Below, in pieces: positions 27,087-35,752 of a DNA stretch of 64,000 nucleotides. The notes under the pieces are model-generated. The model searched no databases and was not told where the DNA came from. It saw only the letters and a program-made list of their open reading frames with translations. Made by a program: the position numbers and the translations under genes. This stretch comes from Pseudomonadaceae bacterium (GTDB taxonomy: Bacteria > Pseudomonadota > Gammaproteobacteria > Pseudomonadales > Azotimanducaceae): NCBI GenBank assembly GCA_024743175.1, contig JANSXA010000002.1, positions 310,001 to 374,000 of the forward strand, read 5' to 3'. Numbering within the stretch: the first letter of the stretch is position 1; each line of letters opens with the position of its first letter.

Positions 27087-28604
27087 ATGAAAGTCGGTAT
27101 CGCCATGATGAGTCACGAGACCAATACCTTTTCACCGGTCATCACCGACCTGGCTCGGTTTTCTGGTGGTCGCTCCGAACCTCTGCGTGGTGAGCTCGCC
27201 ATCAGTACCTATACCGGCACAGCCAGCTGCCTGGGCGGCTTCATCAAAGTTGCCACTGAACAGGGCGTAGACATAGAACATGGTATCGCAGCAGGCGCGC
27301 CACCCAGCGGTCCGGTAGAAAATGAAACCTTTGAATACATGTGTGATGCCATCGTCTCGCTTGCCGGTCGCGTAGATGCCTTATTGTTGGATCTGCATGG
27401 CGCCATGGCGACAAAAAGTTATCAGGATGGCGAAGGTGAGCTGCTGTCGCGGATCCGGGCAGCCCGCCCTGACCTGCCGGTCTGTGTGTCCCTGGACATG
27501 CATGCCAACGTCACAGAGAAGATGATCAACAATTGTTCGGTGCTGACCGGCTATCACACTTACCCGCACATCGATATGGATGCCACCGCTGAGCGTGGAG
27601 CAAAAGTGTTCTTCGACATGCTGGCAGGCAAGTGTAATCCGGTGATGCACTGGGAAAACGCACCTATGCTGCCTCATGTGATGCGACAAGGCACAGACGA
27701 TTTCCCGAACAACGCGCTGCAACAACACGCCATTGCATTGGAGCAGAGCGACTGCCTGGCGGTAAGCCTGTTTACCGGATTTCCCCATGCCGACATTCAA
27801 GACGCTGGCCTTTCCTGCGTGGTGATTACCGATGGTGATGCGCAAGCCGCCGCGCAACACACAGGGGAACTACTGGACTTCGCCTGGGCCGAACGACATA
27901 AGTTTGTTTACCAACCGGAAGCGCTACCTGATTCCATGGCGCGTGCACAAGCGAGCACAGAAGCGCCGGGAGAGGGTCCGGTAATTATCCTGGACCACTA
28001 CGACAACACCGCATCCGGCGGCACCATGGATACCACAGAAGTGCTCGCCGCGGTGCTGGATGCTGGTCTGGATGATGTTGCGGTGTTTGGATTCTTTGAC
28101 CCCGACGTGGTCGAGCAGATGATCGCAACAGGCGTGGGCAATGAAGTGACTGTGGAACTGGGTGGCAAGCTGCCCATGCCTGCTCTGGCAAAACAATCCA
28201 AACCTTTGACCCTGACCGGAGAGGTAAAACTGATCAGCAACGGAAAATTCAAAGCGCGGGTGGCCATGTCTCGTGGTTTGACCATCAACATGGGGCGCGC
28301 TGCGGTATTGAGCGTGGGCGGTGTGGATATCGCGGTGATTTCCCGGCACATCGAGCCTTACGATCCGGAGTGTTTTCGCGCGTTGGGCATGGAGCCGACC
28401 CAGCGCAAGTTCCTGATGCTGAAGAGCCGCATCCATTATCGCGTAGGCTTTATGCCCATCGCCAAAGAAATTGTGGAATGTGCTGGTGTGGGTGTGTGCA
28501 CGTCAGACTATGATCAGCTCACATTCGAGCATGTACGCCGACCGATCTTTCCCTTGGATAATCCCGGTAGTAACGCAGAACGTGTGGCGTATGCCGCAGA
28601 TTGA
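27087..28604 (+). CDS. M81 family metallopeptidase, MlrC-like
   Basis: A 505-residue protein of the M81/MlrC family. The N-terminal half carries the family motifs HETNTF (10-15), DLHGAM (102-107) and DMHAN (137-141), and the C-terminal half carries DHYDNTASGG (about 301-310). MlrC in sphingomonads cleaves linear peptides at the end of microcystin breakdown; the wider family occurs in many bacteria without microcystin genes, so here a peptide, amide or small cyclic amide substrate is possible. GGGAGG lies 8 bp before the ATG. It follows the acyl-CoA dehydrogenase by 26 bp. Confidence 0.88.
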   Translation: MKVGIAMMSHETNTFSPVITDLARFSGGRSEPLRGELAISTYTGTASCLGGFIKVATEQGVDIEHGIAAGAPPSGPVENETFEYMCDAIVSLAGRVDALLLDLHGAMATKSYQDGEGELLSRIRAARPDLPVCVSLDMHANVTEKMINNCSVLTGYHTYPHIDMDATAERGAKVFFDMLAGKCNPVMHWENAPMLPHVMRQGTDDFPNNALQQHAIALEQSDCLAVSLFTGFPHADIQDAGLSCVVITDGDAQAAAQHTGELLDFAWAERHKFVYQPEALPDSMARAQASTEAPGEGPVIILDHYDNTASGGTMDTTEVLAAVLDAGLDDVAVFGFFDPDVVEQMIATGVGNEVTVELGGKLPMPALAKQSKPLTLTGEVKLISNGKFKARVAMSRGLTINMGRAAVLSVGGVDIAVISRHIEPYDPECFRALGMEPTQRKFLMLKSRIHYRVGFMPIAKEIVECAGVGVCTSDYDQLTFEHVRRPIFPLDNPGSNAERVAYAAD

Positions 28605-28666
28605 GTCCAACAAGCGGGCGCCAACAGAAATCCATCCAAGATTCTGCTGGTGACGAGCGCCGAAGC

Positions 28667-31321
28667 ATGTCCCAGCTGAAACTGCTTGTCTCCCGTTACC
28701 GCAACGATTCGTCGCTGCACTTTAAGCTGTGGTGCGCTGTCAGCATTGGCCTGATACCCGCGATCATAACCGCAAATATTCTACCGATTGGTGGACTCAT
28801 GCCTGGCTTCGGCATCGAAGTCATCAATATCACGTACCTTCCGGGATGGATTTGCGGCCTGGTCTTCCTGATATCTGCTGCGATCTGCATCGTTCAGCGA
28901 CGTTACGGGTTAATCGTTTTGTTACTACCTTGGCTGATCATGTTTTTCTACGGCGCTGATGAATTGAATCTGCAGTTGCCGTCGCAGTGGGAGGTCAATG
29001 AGCGCATTGCGCAGGATCTGAAACAGGCCGGGGAGATCGCGGCAACGCCAGCGCCCACGACAGGAGACATAGAGGAAGACGACACGCCGAAGGACCCGGA
29101 GATCTCAAAATTTGATGTGATTCGCGCCAATCTTGATCAAATTGTTTTTGCCAATACCCCTTTGTTACAACTCGATAGGCAAGCCCTCAAAAACGACCTG
29201 GCTTTGATTGAAGAAAAGCTGGCCAACGCCACCCCGGACAATGAAAACCCTGCAGAAGCGACCTCGGTTCGACTGTTCAGCCTGAGATTGAAGATTGCCC
29301 TGGCAGAGACTCAGATGCAGCGCACCAGCCAAGCATTGCGTACCAGCAACGTGTTATCTCTGTTCAGTTTGGGCCTGTACGACAATCGCCTGGAGCAAAA
29401 GCTACGCCGGAGCCTGAAAAAGGTCTCCGAGCACCGTGATCAACTGATCTCCCAGCGCAATGCCCTTCGCGTCGAGCTCGAAGGCATCAACCAGGCTCAT
29501 GCCAGTCTGGCTGAGTTGCAGGCCATCGATGCGGCTGTCAGTTCCGGGCTGTGGGCGAGTCAGACTTACCAGGCCTGGCTTGTTACGCTGTTCTTCAGTT
29601 CGATCTGTTTTCTGGCGCTGATGTTGCTCGCCTGGAAATTCACGCTGGGCTCGTGGGTGTACCTGCTGCCTGTGTTTGGCTCAGTGTTAGTGCTGACAAT
29701 TTACGTCGATGCGCCACTCGTTTTCCGCCTCTGGGTGATCGTCAAATTTGTCATCGTTTCGCTGATCCTGCGTGCAGCATTTCTGCTGTACTCCGAGAAT
29801 TTTCCATTACTGCGGCGCCAGACGCGGGATTTTTTACTCCGCACCTCCAGGCAAACGCTGATTTACTACCTGCCCTTCATCATCCTGATCATCCTTGGAG
29901 GGGTCACGAAGGATCATCTGGATCAGCGATTCGACGACTGGCTCTACGGTCTTGCCGTTATGCAGAAGTCAGTGGAAGCACCCGATACCAACGGCAAATA
30001 CATCGATAATCATGCAGAAACTACTTTAAAACCAGACCGGGATCGTCACAGCCGTCGCGAGAATATCGACATTGCCATCGACATTCACTTCAAGGAATTG
30101 GAAGACAAACTGCAACAAAAACTCACCAGCCTGTCCACGCAGGCGGGCCTGACGACAGCGCAAGTTGCGAGGGAGACAGTCAGGTTTTATGAGGAAACCA
30201 TTGTCGAAACACTTCCGGAAGTCGACGCGGAACTCGATCCTCCGGGCTGCCGGGGCTTTCTGCCATGGGTGTTCAAGACCGGCCAGTGTGCCGAAAATGC
30301 CGTTCTGGAGCCGCTCAACGAAGAGTTCACCGACACTCGCAACGATCAGCGCGACAGCCTGAAGCAAACCACCAGTCTGTACGCGGACCGGGTCGGCAGT
30401 GACGCGCAAAAGGCGATCGCGATCGCCAGAGAAGATTTAAGCGGGCACATGCTGACGCTCGAAGAAACGATAAAAACGCAATTGGATTATATTTACACGG
30501 TAATTGACTTCTTCACCTGGGTATCGCTGCTGATGCTGATCATGGTCATCGTGAAGAGCTTCATGTACATCTTCGCGCGGATCTTCTTCGCCGGCGAAGA
30601 AGACCAGAAGCGCGTCATCCAGTTCGAGCCTACCGCGCAACCCCTGCAAGGGGGGCTGATCGATGAAGTGTCCGATACGCTGACACTGACCGAAGATAAA
30701 GGCGCCTATTTTTACGTCAACAAGGCTTATGACTTTGCCAACGCCCCGCCTGATGAATTCACACCCCAGGCCTCCAAGGCTGTCTTTTCCAGGTTTAAAA
30801 ACGGTGTCTGGCACCTGAACAGGATTCGTGCCGCAAAGTCGAAGGACGCTGACGATGTCCCCTATCGTCGCATTCCAGATGACGAGCGGGTTGTCATCTG
30901 GACGCTGAAACCCGGTGATGCGGTTGTGTTCTCCTGGAAGACTTTTGTCGGCATGAGCGACAGCATCCGTATTCGTGCCCAGTACAGCTGGCAACTGTCG
31001 TCGCTGGTGTTCGGCCGCATGTTTTACGTGGTTGCTACTGTTGATGCCGATTCCCCCGTCGACGGCACGCTGTTACTGGTTGCCCGCGGTAGTGACGGAA
31101 TCCGGGAAACCACCAGCCCCAGCAACTCTCCGGACCAACTGCTCGCCTGGCAAACCACCAGTCGATTTCAGTTACGCGCCAGCCTCAGCCTTCGTAATGT
31201 TTACCGCAGCGGTATCCAGATCAAAGCCTGGGATTCCGATCTTGCGGTCATGCATTTAAGCGACAAGACACAGAAAACCGGCGCCGCGGCATTCCTGAAA
31301 TATTTTCTGATGCCTGTGTAA
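28667..31321 (+). CDS. Large multi-pass membrane protein, unrecognised
   Basis: An 884-residue protein I cannot place in a named family. Three N-terminal membrane helices (about 17-40, 55-76, 80-96) are followed by a Pro/Thr/Asp linker and coiled-coil helices (about 160-290, e.g. KLRRSLKKVSEHRDQL), a cluster of about four helices (300-420), a charged segment of about 190 residues, one more helix (about 610-640) and a C-terminal soluble beta-rich domain (about 655-884). That last domain contains GDAVVFSWKTFVGMS and FYVVATVDADSPVDG, faintly like AIM24-type beta domains. I prefer the ATG at 28667; a TTG at 28601 would add 22 residues. An OmpA-domain gene follows by 14 bp, so the two probably work together in the envelope. 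Confidence 0.75.
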   Translation: MSQLKLLVSRYRNDSSLHFKLWCAVSIGLIPAIITANILPIGGLMPGFGIEVINITYLPGWICGLVFLISAAICIVQRRYGLIVLLLPWLIMFFYGADELNLQLPSQWEVNERIAQDLKQAGEIAATPAPTTGDIEEDDTPKDPEISKFDVIRANLDQIVFANTPLLQLDRQALKNDLALIEEKLANATPDNENPAEATSVRLFSLRLKIALAETQMQRTSQALRTSNVLSLFSLGLYDNRLEQKLRRSLKKVSEHRDQLISQRNALRVELEGINQAHASLAELQAIDAAVSSGLWASQTYQAWLVTLFFSSICFLALMLLAWKFTLGSWVYLLPVFGSVLVLTIYVDAPLVFRLWVIVKFVIVSLILRAAFLLYSENFPLLRRQTRDFLLRTSRQTLIYYLPFIILIILGGVTKDHLDQRFDDWLYGLAVMQKSVEAPDTNGKYIDNHAETTLKPDRDRHSRRENIDIAIDIHFKELEDKLQQKLTSLSTQAGLTTAQVARETVRFYEETIVETLPEVDAELDPPGCRGFLPWVFKTGQCAENAVLEPLNEEFTDTRNDQRDSLKQTTSLYADRVGSDAQKAIAIAREDLSGHMLTLEETIKTQLDYIYTVIDFFTWVSLLMLIMVIVKSFMYIFARIFFAGEEDQKRVIQFEPTAQPLQGGLIDEVSDTLTLTEDKGAYFYVNKAYDFANAPPDEFTPQASKAVFSRFKNGVWHLNRIRAAKSKDADDVPYRRIPDDERVVIWTLKPGDAVVFSWKTFVGMSDSIRIRAQYSWQLSSLVFGRMFYVVATVDADSPVDGTLLLVARGSDGIRETTSPSNSPDQLLAWQTTSRFQLRASLSLRNVYRSGIQIKAWDSDLAVMHLSDKTQKTGAAAFLKYFLMPV

Positions 31322-31335
31322 ACGGAATACAGCAC

Positions 31336-31977
31336 ATGAAAAACTACCTGATTGTCCTCGGCTTTATCATCACTGCATTCGCACTGTACCTGATCTGGGG
31401 GAACCTGAATGCTCAGATCGTCGTACTCGAATCCGCAACCGGCAGTTACATCTATACGGAGGATAACGACACCCTGCTCGACCCGTATGATCCCGAGCTC
31501 GGTGCGCTGCGCAATCAGCTGGCGTTGTTACAGGAAGCGCAATCCACCAATGCGGCGGCCATTGAGAACATCCTGCGCAGATTGGAAAGCCTGGGTGACG
31601 GAGCCTGTCGTGAGGCCAGATGCGCCAGCGAGATTATACGTCGTGAAATCATTCATTTTGCCCATGACAGCAGTGCATTGACGTCTGAGAGCATGCAGAA
31701 GATCGACGATCTGCTTACAGGCATGCGTGACAGCTCCGTGGTGAGTCTGCGCGGCCACGCAGACACCCGCGGAGACAACCAGTACAATCAGCTGCTGTCA
31801 TTGCGACGCGCAGTTGCGGTCAAGCGCTATATGGATCGCAGGCGCAACACAGACAACCGCTTGCACAACCTGTTGATCATGGTTGACGGCATCGGCGAAG
31901 AATCGTCGATCAGGCCAACCGCAGATGAGGTAGAGGAGCCCTCCAACCGAGTCGTCGAAATACTGGTATACGAATGA
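31336..31977 (+). CDS. Membrane-anchored OmpA-domain protein
   Basis: A 213-residue protein with one N-terminal membrane helix (about 4-23), a short coiled-coil stretch (about 57-85), and a C-terminal OmpA-type peptidoglycan-binding domain (about 105-213). Domain markers are IIHFAHDSSALT, LRGHADTRGDNQYNQLLSLRR and EEPSNRVVEI. The helix is not followed by a signal cleavage site, so the protein is likely held in the inner membrane with the domain in the periplasm. Tight linkage to the preceding large membrane protein suggests it ties that protein to the cell wall. C97 and C101 (approx., CREARC) may form a disulfide. Confidence 0.85.
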   Translation: MKNYLIVLGFIITAFALYLIWGNLNAQIVVLESATGSYIYTEDNDTLLDPYDPELGALRNQLALLQEAQSTNAAAIENILRRLESLGDGACREARCASEIIRREIIHFAHDSSALTSESMQKIDDLLTGMRDSSVVSLRGHADTRGDNQYNQLLSLRRAVAVKRYMDRRRNTDNRLHNLLIMVDGIGEESSIRPTADEVEEPSNRVVEILVYE

Positions 31978-32037
31978 GCGTGTTTGTCCAATCCTATGCG
32001 GCTTTTTGTCGCTAAAACTATTTTACCCAGGGGAATC

Positions 32038-32418
32038 ATGTCCGAACCAGCACAGATGCTTATTGATGGTGAGTGGGTCAATCAGAACGGATCCACAGTC
32101 GAGTTGCGGGAGCACAATGGCGTGCTCAGTGGCCACTACCTCTCCCGCAAAGGCCGCTCCGCAGCAGGCAAAAAATATCCACTTTCAGGCATACGCAACG
32201 GCGCCGTATTGGCATTCCACGTAAACTGGCTGGATGAACAAGCCAATCTCGAATCGATAACATCTTTCTCAGGCCGAGTAGTGCTGGATGCCAGCAACGA
32301 GGCCACCATACACACTCTATGGACGCTGGTACGTCGCTGGGAGGATGAAGCGCAAACAAAAAATACCGGTGCGTGGAACGCTTTCCTGACAAATGCAGAT
32401 GTGTTTACCCGTATGTGA
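32038..32418 (+). CDS. Avidin-family biotin-binding protein without signal peptide
   Basis: A 126-residue protein spanning the whole avidin/streptavidin barrel. Aligned by eye to streptavidin, the biotin contacts are kept: N15, S19, Y34, S36, W64, S73, T75, W95, W113 and D121; the residue matching Trp92 is F77, as in avidin. Diagnostic strings are GEWVNQNGST, LSGHY, AFHVNW and TNADVFTRM. W113 is the tryptophan that in streptavidin reaches across to the neighbouring subunit, so a dimer or tetramer is likely. The ATG at 32038 is preceded by AGGGGA; no signal peptide is seen from it or from an in-frame TTG at 31984, which is unusual in a family that is mostly secreted. It lies 60 bp after the OmpA-domain gene. 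Confidence 0.9.
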   Translation: MSEPAQMLIDGEWVNQNGSTVELREHNGVLSGHYLSRKGRSAAGKKYPLSGIRNGAVLAFHVNWLDEQANLESITSFSGRVVLDASNEATIHTLWTLVRRWEDEAQTKNTGAWNAFLTNADVFTRM

Positions 32419-32441
32419 CAACTTGCAGAATCGAACCGGAT

Positions 32442-33290
32442 TTAGCGCTCCCCCACAACAGGGTTGCTGAGCGTGCCGATGGGTTTAACTTCAATCTCAA
32501 TCAGGTCACCATCATTCATAAATACCGGTGGCTTGCGCGCTGCGCCTACACCGCCAGGTGTGCCTGTAACAATGACATCACCCGGTTCGAGCTCGATAAA
32601 GGTAGAGCAGTATTCGATAAGCTCGCGAAACCCATGCACCAGCAGGTCTGACGTGGCGTTCTGCATCACTTCGCCATTCAGACGCGTGGTGATTTCCATT
32701 TTATCCAGATCGCCAATTTCATCACAGGTCATCATCCACGGGCCAAAACCACCCGTCGCGGTAAAGTTTTTACCGGGTGTGAACTGACTTGTCTGGCGCT
32801 GGTACTCCCGCACGCTGCCGTCATTATAAATGCCAAAACCTGCGACATGATCCATCGCCTGAGACTGGGGGATGCGTCGGCCGCCGGTGCCGATAATCAT
32901 GGCGATCTCGCCTTCAAAGTCGAGGGTATTAGACTCACGCGGACGGATCATCGGTTGGTTGTGTGCCACCTGCGCCGCCGCAAAACGAACAAAAACCGTT
33001 GGATAGCCTTCGCCACCTCGACCGGTCTCTTCCTGGTGTGCTTTGTAGTTCAACCCTACACAGAGGATTTTTTTCGGATCAGTAATGGTGGGTGCAAAAG
33101 TGATGTCTGCAAGAGCGGCGTCTGCATCATCCCCACAGGATTGAGGTAATGACTGCAAAGCATCTGCAGCAATCGCTTCACGCAGCGAGGCGTACTCGCT
33201 GCGCTTGCCGACATCCACCACACCAAGACCATCGCTGGTGACATAGCCAAAAGACGTTCTGTCATTGGTAACAAACGATAGCCAGCGCAT
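32442..33290 (-). CDS. Fumarylacetoacetate hydrolase family protein
   Basis: A 282-residue FAH-superfamily enzyme. The metal site is visible as E126 and E128 in LDFEGEIA and D157 in YNDGSVRE; the C-terminal GDVIVTGTPGGVG is also diagnostic. Members hydrolyse or decarboxylate beta-diketo acids (acylpyruvases, 2-hydroxyhepta-diene-dioate isomerases). The substrate is not identifiable. It is 21 bp downstream of a zinc alcohol dehydrogenase gene on the same strand and is convergent with the avidin gene. Confidence 0.9.
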   Translation of the reverse strand: MRWLSFVTNDRTSFGYVTSDGLGVVDVGKRSEYASLREAIAADALQSLPQSCGDDADAALADITFAPTITDPKKILCVGLNYKAHQEETGRGGEGYPTVFVRFAAAQVAHNQPMIRPRESNTLDFEGEIAMIIGTGGRRIPQSQAMDHVAGFGIYNDGSVREYQRQTSQFTPGKNFTATGGFGPWMMTCDEIGDLDKMEITTRLNGEVMQNATSDLLVHGFRELIEYCSTFIELEPGDVIVTGTPGGVGAARKPPVFMNDGDLIEIEVKPIGTLSNPVVGER

Positions 33291-33311
33291 ATCGACTCCT
33301 TAAATGGGCTG

Positions 33312-34394
33312 TTAGTCGAACATAATTACGCTGCGCGCAATTTCGCCGGTTTCCAGTGCTGCCATACCTTCGTTGATGTCGGACAGGGCAATTCGTTTGG
33401 ACACAAGATCATCCAGATGCAGCCTGCCCTGCAGATAGAAATCTACAAAACGGGGCATGTCGACGCGAAAACGGTTTGAGCCCATCATGGAGCCCTGGAT
33501 TTTTTTCTCGAACAGGAAATCGACGCCGTGCAGTGACACCATATCGCCGGGTGGAATCATGCCGATAACTGTCGCTGTGCCGCCGTTACGCAACATCTGA
33601 AAAGCCTGTTCAGCAGTTTGTTTCAAACCAATGGCTTCGAAAGCGTAGTGCACGCCGCCACCAGTCATTTCAATGACCTTCTGCACCGCTTCACCGTCGC
33701 TGGCATCAACCACATCCGTAGCGCCAAACTTGCGCGCAAGGTCTAACTTTGAAGCCACCATATCGACCGCAATAATGCGAGCCGCACCAGCAATAGCAGC
33801 GCCGTTGATACACGACAGACCAATACCACCACAACCAATCACTGCCACAGTTGAGCCAGGTTCAACCGCTGCGGTATGAATCACCGCACCAACACCCGTA
33901 GTAACACCACAGCCAATCAGGGCAGCGCGGTCCATGGGCATGTCTTCGCGAATTTTCACCAGCGCGTGTTCATGCACCAGCATCATTTCGGCAAAAGAGC
34001 CCAGCTGCGCAAATTGTGTGAGCCTGGTGTCTGCCTGATGCAGCCGCGGCGGCTCATCCTCAGTGCGGTTAACTTCCGGCTCCTGACACAGAGACAGATG
34101 GCCAGTAAGACATTGTTCACAGTGACCGCAGAAAACAGACAGACAGGTAATGACATGATCGCCCGGCTTCACGTAGTGCACATCGCTGCCCACCTGTTCA
34201 ACAATACCTGCGCTTTCATGGCCTAGGATCATAGGCACCTGGCCCGGGTAGGTGCCATTGAAGAAATGCATGTCACTGTGGCAAATACCTGCCGCCTTGG
34301 TGCGAATCAGAACTTCGCGTGGACCCGGCTTGGATACTTCGACTTCTTCGATTTCCATGGGCACATTGACTTCACGAAATACGGCTGCTTTCAC
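33312..34394 (-). CDS. Zinc-dependent alcohol dehydrogenase (medium-chain family)
   Basis: A 360-residue medium-chain dehydrogenase. Catalytic zinc ligands: C38 (GICHSD), H59-E60 (GHESAG) and a Cys near 168 (IGCGVTTG); structural zinc: C89, C92, C95 and C103. The Rossmann motif is VIGCGGIGLS. The class is the NAD-linked group of S-(hydroxymethyl)glutathione/mycothiol and aryl-alcohol dehydrogenases, so an alcohol or thiohemiacetal is the likely substrate. I chose the GTG at 34394, which has AGGGGA upstream and starts the conserved KAAVFRE strand; a longer in-frame reading to 34547 would overlap pdxA. Confidence 0.9.
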   Translation of the reverse strand: MKAAVFREVNVPMEIEEVEVSKPGPREVLIRTKAAGICHSDMHFFNGTYPGQVPMILGHESAGIVEQVGSDVHYVKPGDHVITCLSVFCGHCEQCLTGHLSLCQEPEVNRTEDEPPRLHQADTRLTQFAQLGSFAEMMLVHEHALVKIREDMPMDRAALIGCGVTTGVGAVIHTAAVEPGSTVAVIGCGGIGLSCINGAAIAGAARIIAVDMVASKLDLARKFGATDVVDASDGEAVQKVIEMTGGGVHYAFEAIGLKQTAEQAFQMLRNGGTATVIGMIPPGDMVSLHGVDFLFEKKIQGSMMGSNRFRVDMPRFVDFYLQGRLHLDDLVSKRIALSDINEGMAALETGEIARSVIMFD

Positions 34395-34455
34395 TGACTT
34401 CCCCTCAAACAGATATGGAATAAATACATAACCAAGTGTGCCACACTTTTTTGCT

Positions 34456-35439
34456 CTAGCTAAGTTCTCTAGCGATGATTTCTTGGGCAACCTCAATTGC
34501 CGCCAGCAGCCCCTGAGGATTGGCAATGCCCTGGCCGGCAATATCAAAAGCGGTGCCGTGATCTACAGAGGTGCGGATAAACGGAATACCCAGAGTTGCC
34601 GTGGTTGAACTATGGAAATTGTGTACCTTGATCGCGATGTGGCCCTGGTCATGATAAAGCGCCAGCACCACATCAAATTCACCACCGATCGCGCGATTGA
34701 AAACTGAATCTGCAGGAATCGGACCTGTTGCCCGGATACCCCGCAGTTGAGCATCAGCCACCGCCGGAGCAAGTTCTTCTATCTCTTCACGGCCCAAAAG
34801 TCCGCCTTCACCCCCATGCGGATTCAGCGCTGCCACGGCGATGCGCGGTTGGGAAATGCCCCATTGGCTTAACGTATCCGCAACCAGCTGCAGTTTTTCC
34901 AGCACCGTGGCGCGGGTAACATAACGGGCCGCCTCAATCAGCGATTTGTGGGTCGACAGATGCGCGACACGTAAACCCGGGGTCATGAGCATAGTGGCTG
35001 TCCATTCAGCGCCGGAGAGACGCGACAGAATTTCCTGATGGCCGATATCATCCACGTAACCCGCCGCATGAATCGCCTCTTTGTTGATCGGACAGGTCAC
35101 CATTGCCGAGACATCACCGGCCAGCGCCGCACGCGCAGCCCATTCAACAGACTCAACTGCGATTCTGCCGCAGGCGGCGTTGACCTTACCGAATTCGAAT
35201 AGCACCGGCGCTGGCGCATCAACCTCATACATCGCCAGTCCCGTGGTGATTTCCTGAGCGGAGGTCACCGTTTGAATCGACGGCAATTTAACCCCGGCCG
35301 CCTGCGCACCCTGCTGCAATGCCCAGCGACTGCCCACCAGCAACCAGGGCATAGACAGCTGAACTTCAGCCAACACCTTCGCAACCACTTCAGGACCAAT
35401 ACCGGCGGGATCACCGAGCGTGATTGCAAGTGGCTTCAT
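34456..35439 (-). CDS. pdxA: 4-hydroxythreonine-4-phosphate dehydrogenase PdxA
   Basis: A 327-residue PdxA, which oxidises 4-phosphohydroxy-L-threonine in pyridoxal 5'-phosphate biosynthesis. Signatures: the N-terminal TLGDPAGIGPEVV, the metal-binding STHKSLIEA, AALNPHGGEGG and YHDQGHIAIK, which carry the metal-site histidines of the family, and the C-terminal VDHGTAFDIAG. It is divergent from the small four-cysteine gene with a LexA-type operator between them. PdxA-like paralogues occur in catabolic clusters, but this one has normal length and motifs. pdxJ is not nearby. Confidence 0.93.
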   Translation of the reverse strand: MKPLAITLGDPAGIGPEVVAKVLAEVQLSMPWLLVGSRWALQQGAQAAGVKLPSIQTVTSAQEITTGLAMYEVDAPAPVLFEFGKVNAACGRIAVESVEWAARAALAGDVSAMVTCPINKEAIHAAGYVDDIGHQEILSRLSGAEWTATMLMTPGLRVAHLSTHKSLIEAARYVTRATVLEKLQLVADTLSQWGISQPRIAVAALNPHGGEGGLLGREEIEELAPAVADAQLRGIRATGPIPADSVFNRAIGGEFDVVLALYHDQGHIAIKVHNFHSSTTATLGIPFIRTSVDHGTAFDIAGQGIANPQGLLAAIEVAQEIIARELS

Positions 35440-35457
35440 AATTCAGTCTCAATAAAG

Positions 35458-35477
35458 TACTGTATATATAAACAGTA
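35458..35477 (+). promoter_or_regulatory. LexA (SOS) operator
   Basis: TACTGTATATATAAACAGTA contains the core CTGT-N8-ACAG (35460-35475) with the AT-rich alternating centre of strong E. coli LexA boxes; it differs by one base from the umuDC box as I recall it. It lies 26 bp before the start of the 78-residue gene and 18 bp before the pdxA start on the other strand, so it could repress either or both. Confidence 0.87.
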
Positions 35478-35503
35478 TCTGGATAAATGGGCGAACAGCG
35501 ACG

Positions 35504-35740
35504 ATGCAGACTTTACAGGATTTGAGTGCCACATTTCGCGTCTACGGTGTGTGTGAACCGTGCCAACGGGTGAAAGCAGTCGACCTGGCCGCACTGCTGG
35601 AAAAAGAAGGTAAAGATTATCCGGTTGACCGGCTAAGGATGCGGCTGTGGTGCAGTCAGTGCCGCCAGCGCAGTCAGGCTATGCGCATTGTTTACGTCGG
35701 TCCGGAAGGCCGCACAGCAACCTTCCGTTACGCCCGTTAA
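35504..35740 (+). CDS. Small four-cysteine (zinc-ribbon-like) protein under a LexA box
   Basis: A 78-residue protein with two CxxC knuckles, C17/C20 (YGVCEPCQR) and C50/C53 (LWCSQCRQR), 29 residues apart, and a basic C-terminus. The arrangement fits a zinc-ribbon that could bind nucleic acid or a protein partner. I do not recognise the family. The LexA operator just upstream predicts induction by DNA damage. It is convergent with ribB (12 bp gap). Not an ordinary ribosomal zinc protein by sequence. Confidence 0.78.
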   Translation: MQTLQDLSATFRVYGVCEPCQRVKAVDLAALLEKEGKDYPVDRLRMRLWCSQCRQRSQAMRIVYVGPEGRTATFRYAR

Positions 35741-35752
35741 CGGCTGCCTGGG

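Noticed and set aside
27087-28604. Microcystin-degradation cluster
   Set aside because: Only the MlrC-like M81 gene is present; no MlrA, MlrB or MlrD-like genes are nearby, and M81 proteins are widespread outside that pathway.
33312-34547. Longer form of the zinc alcohol dehydrogenase starting at 34547
   Set aside because: The extra 51 residues overlap the end of pdxA and precede the conserved first strand; a GTG at 34394 with a ribosome site fits better.
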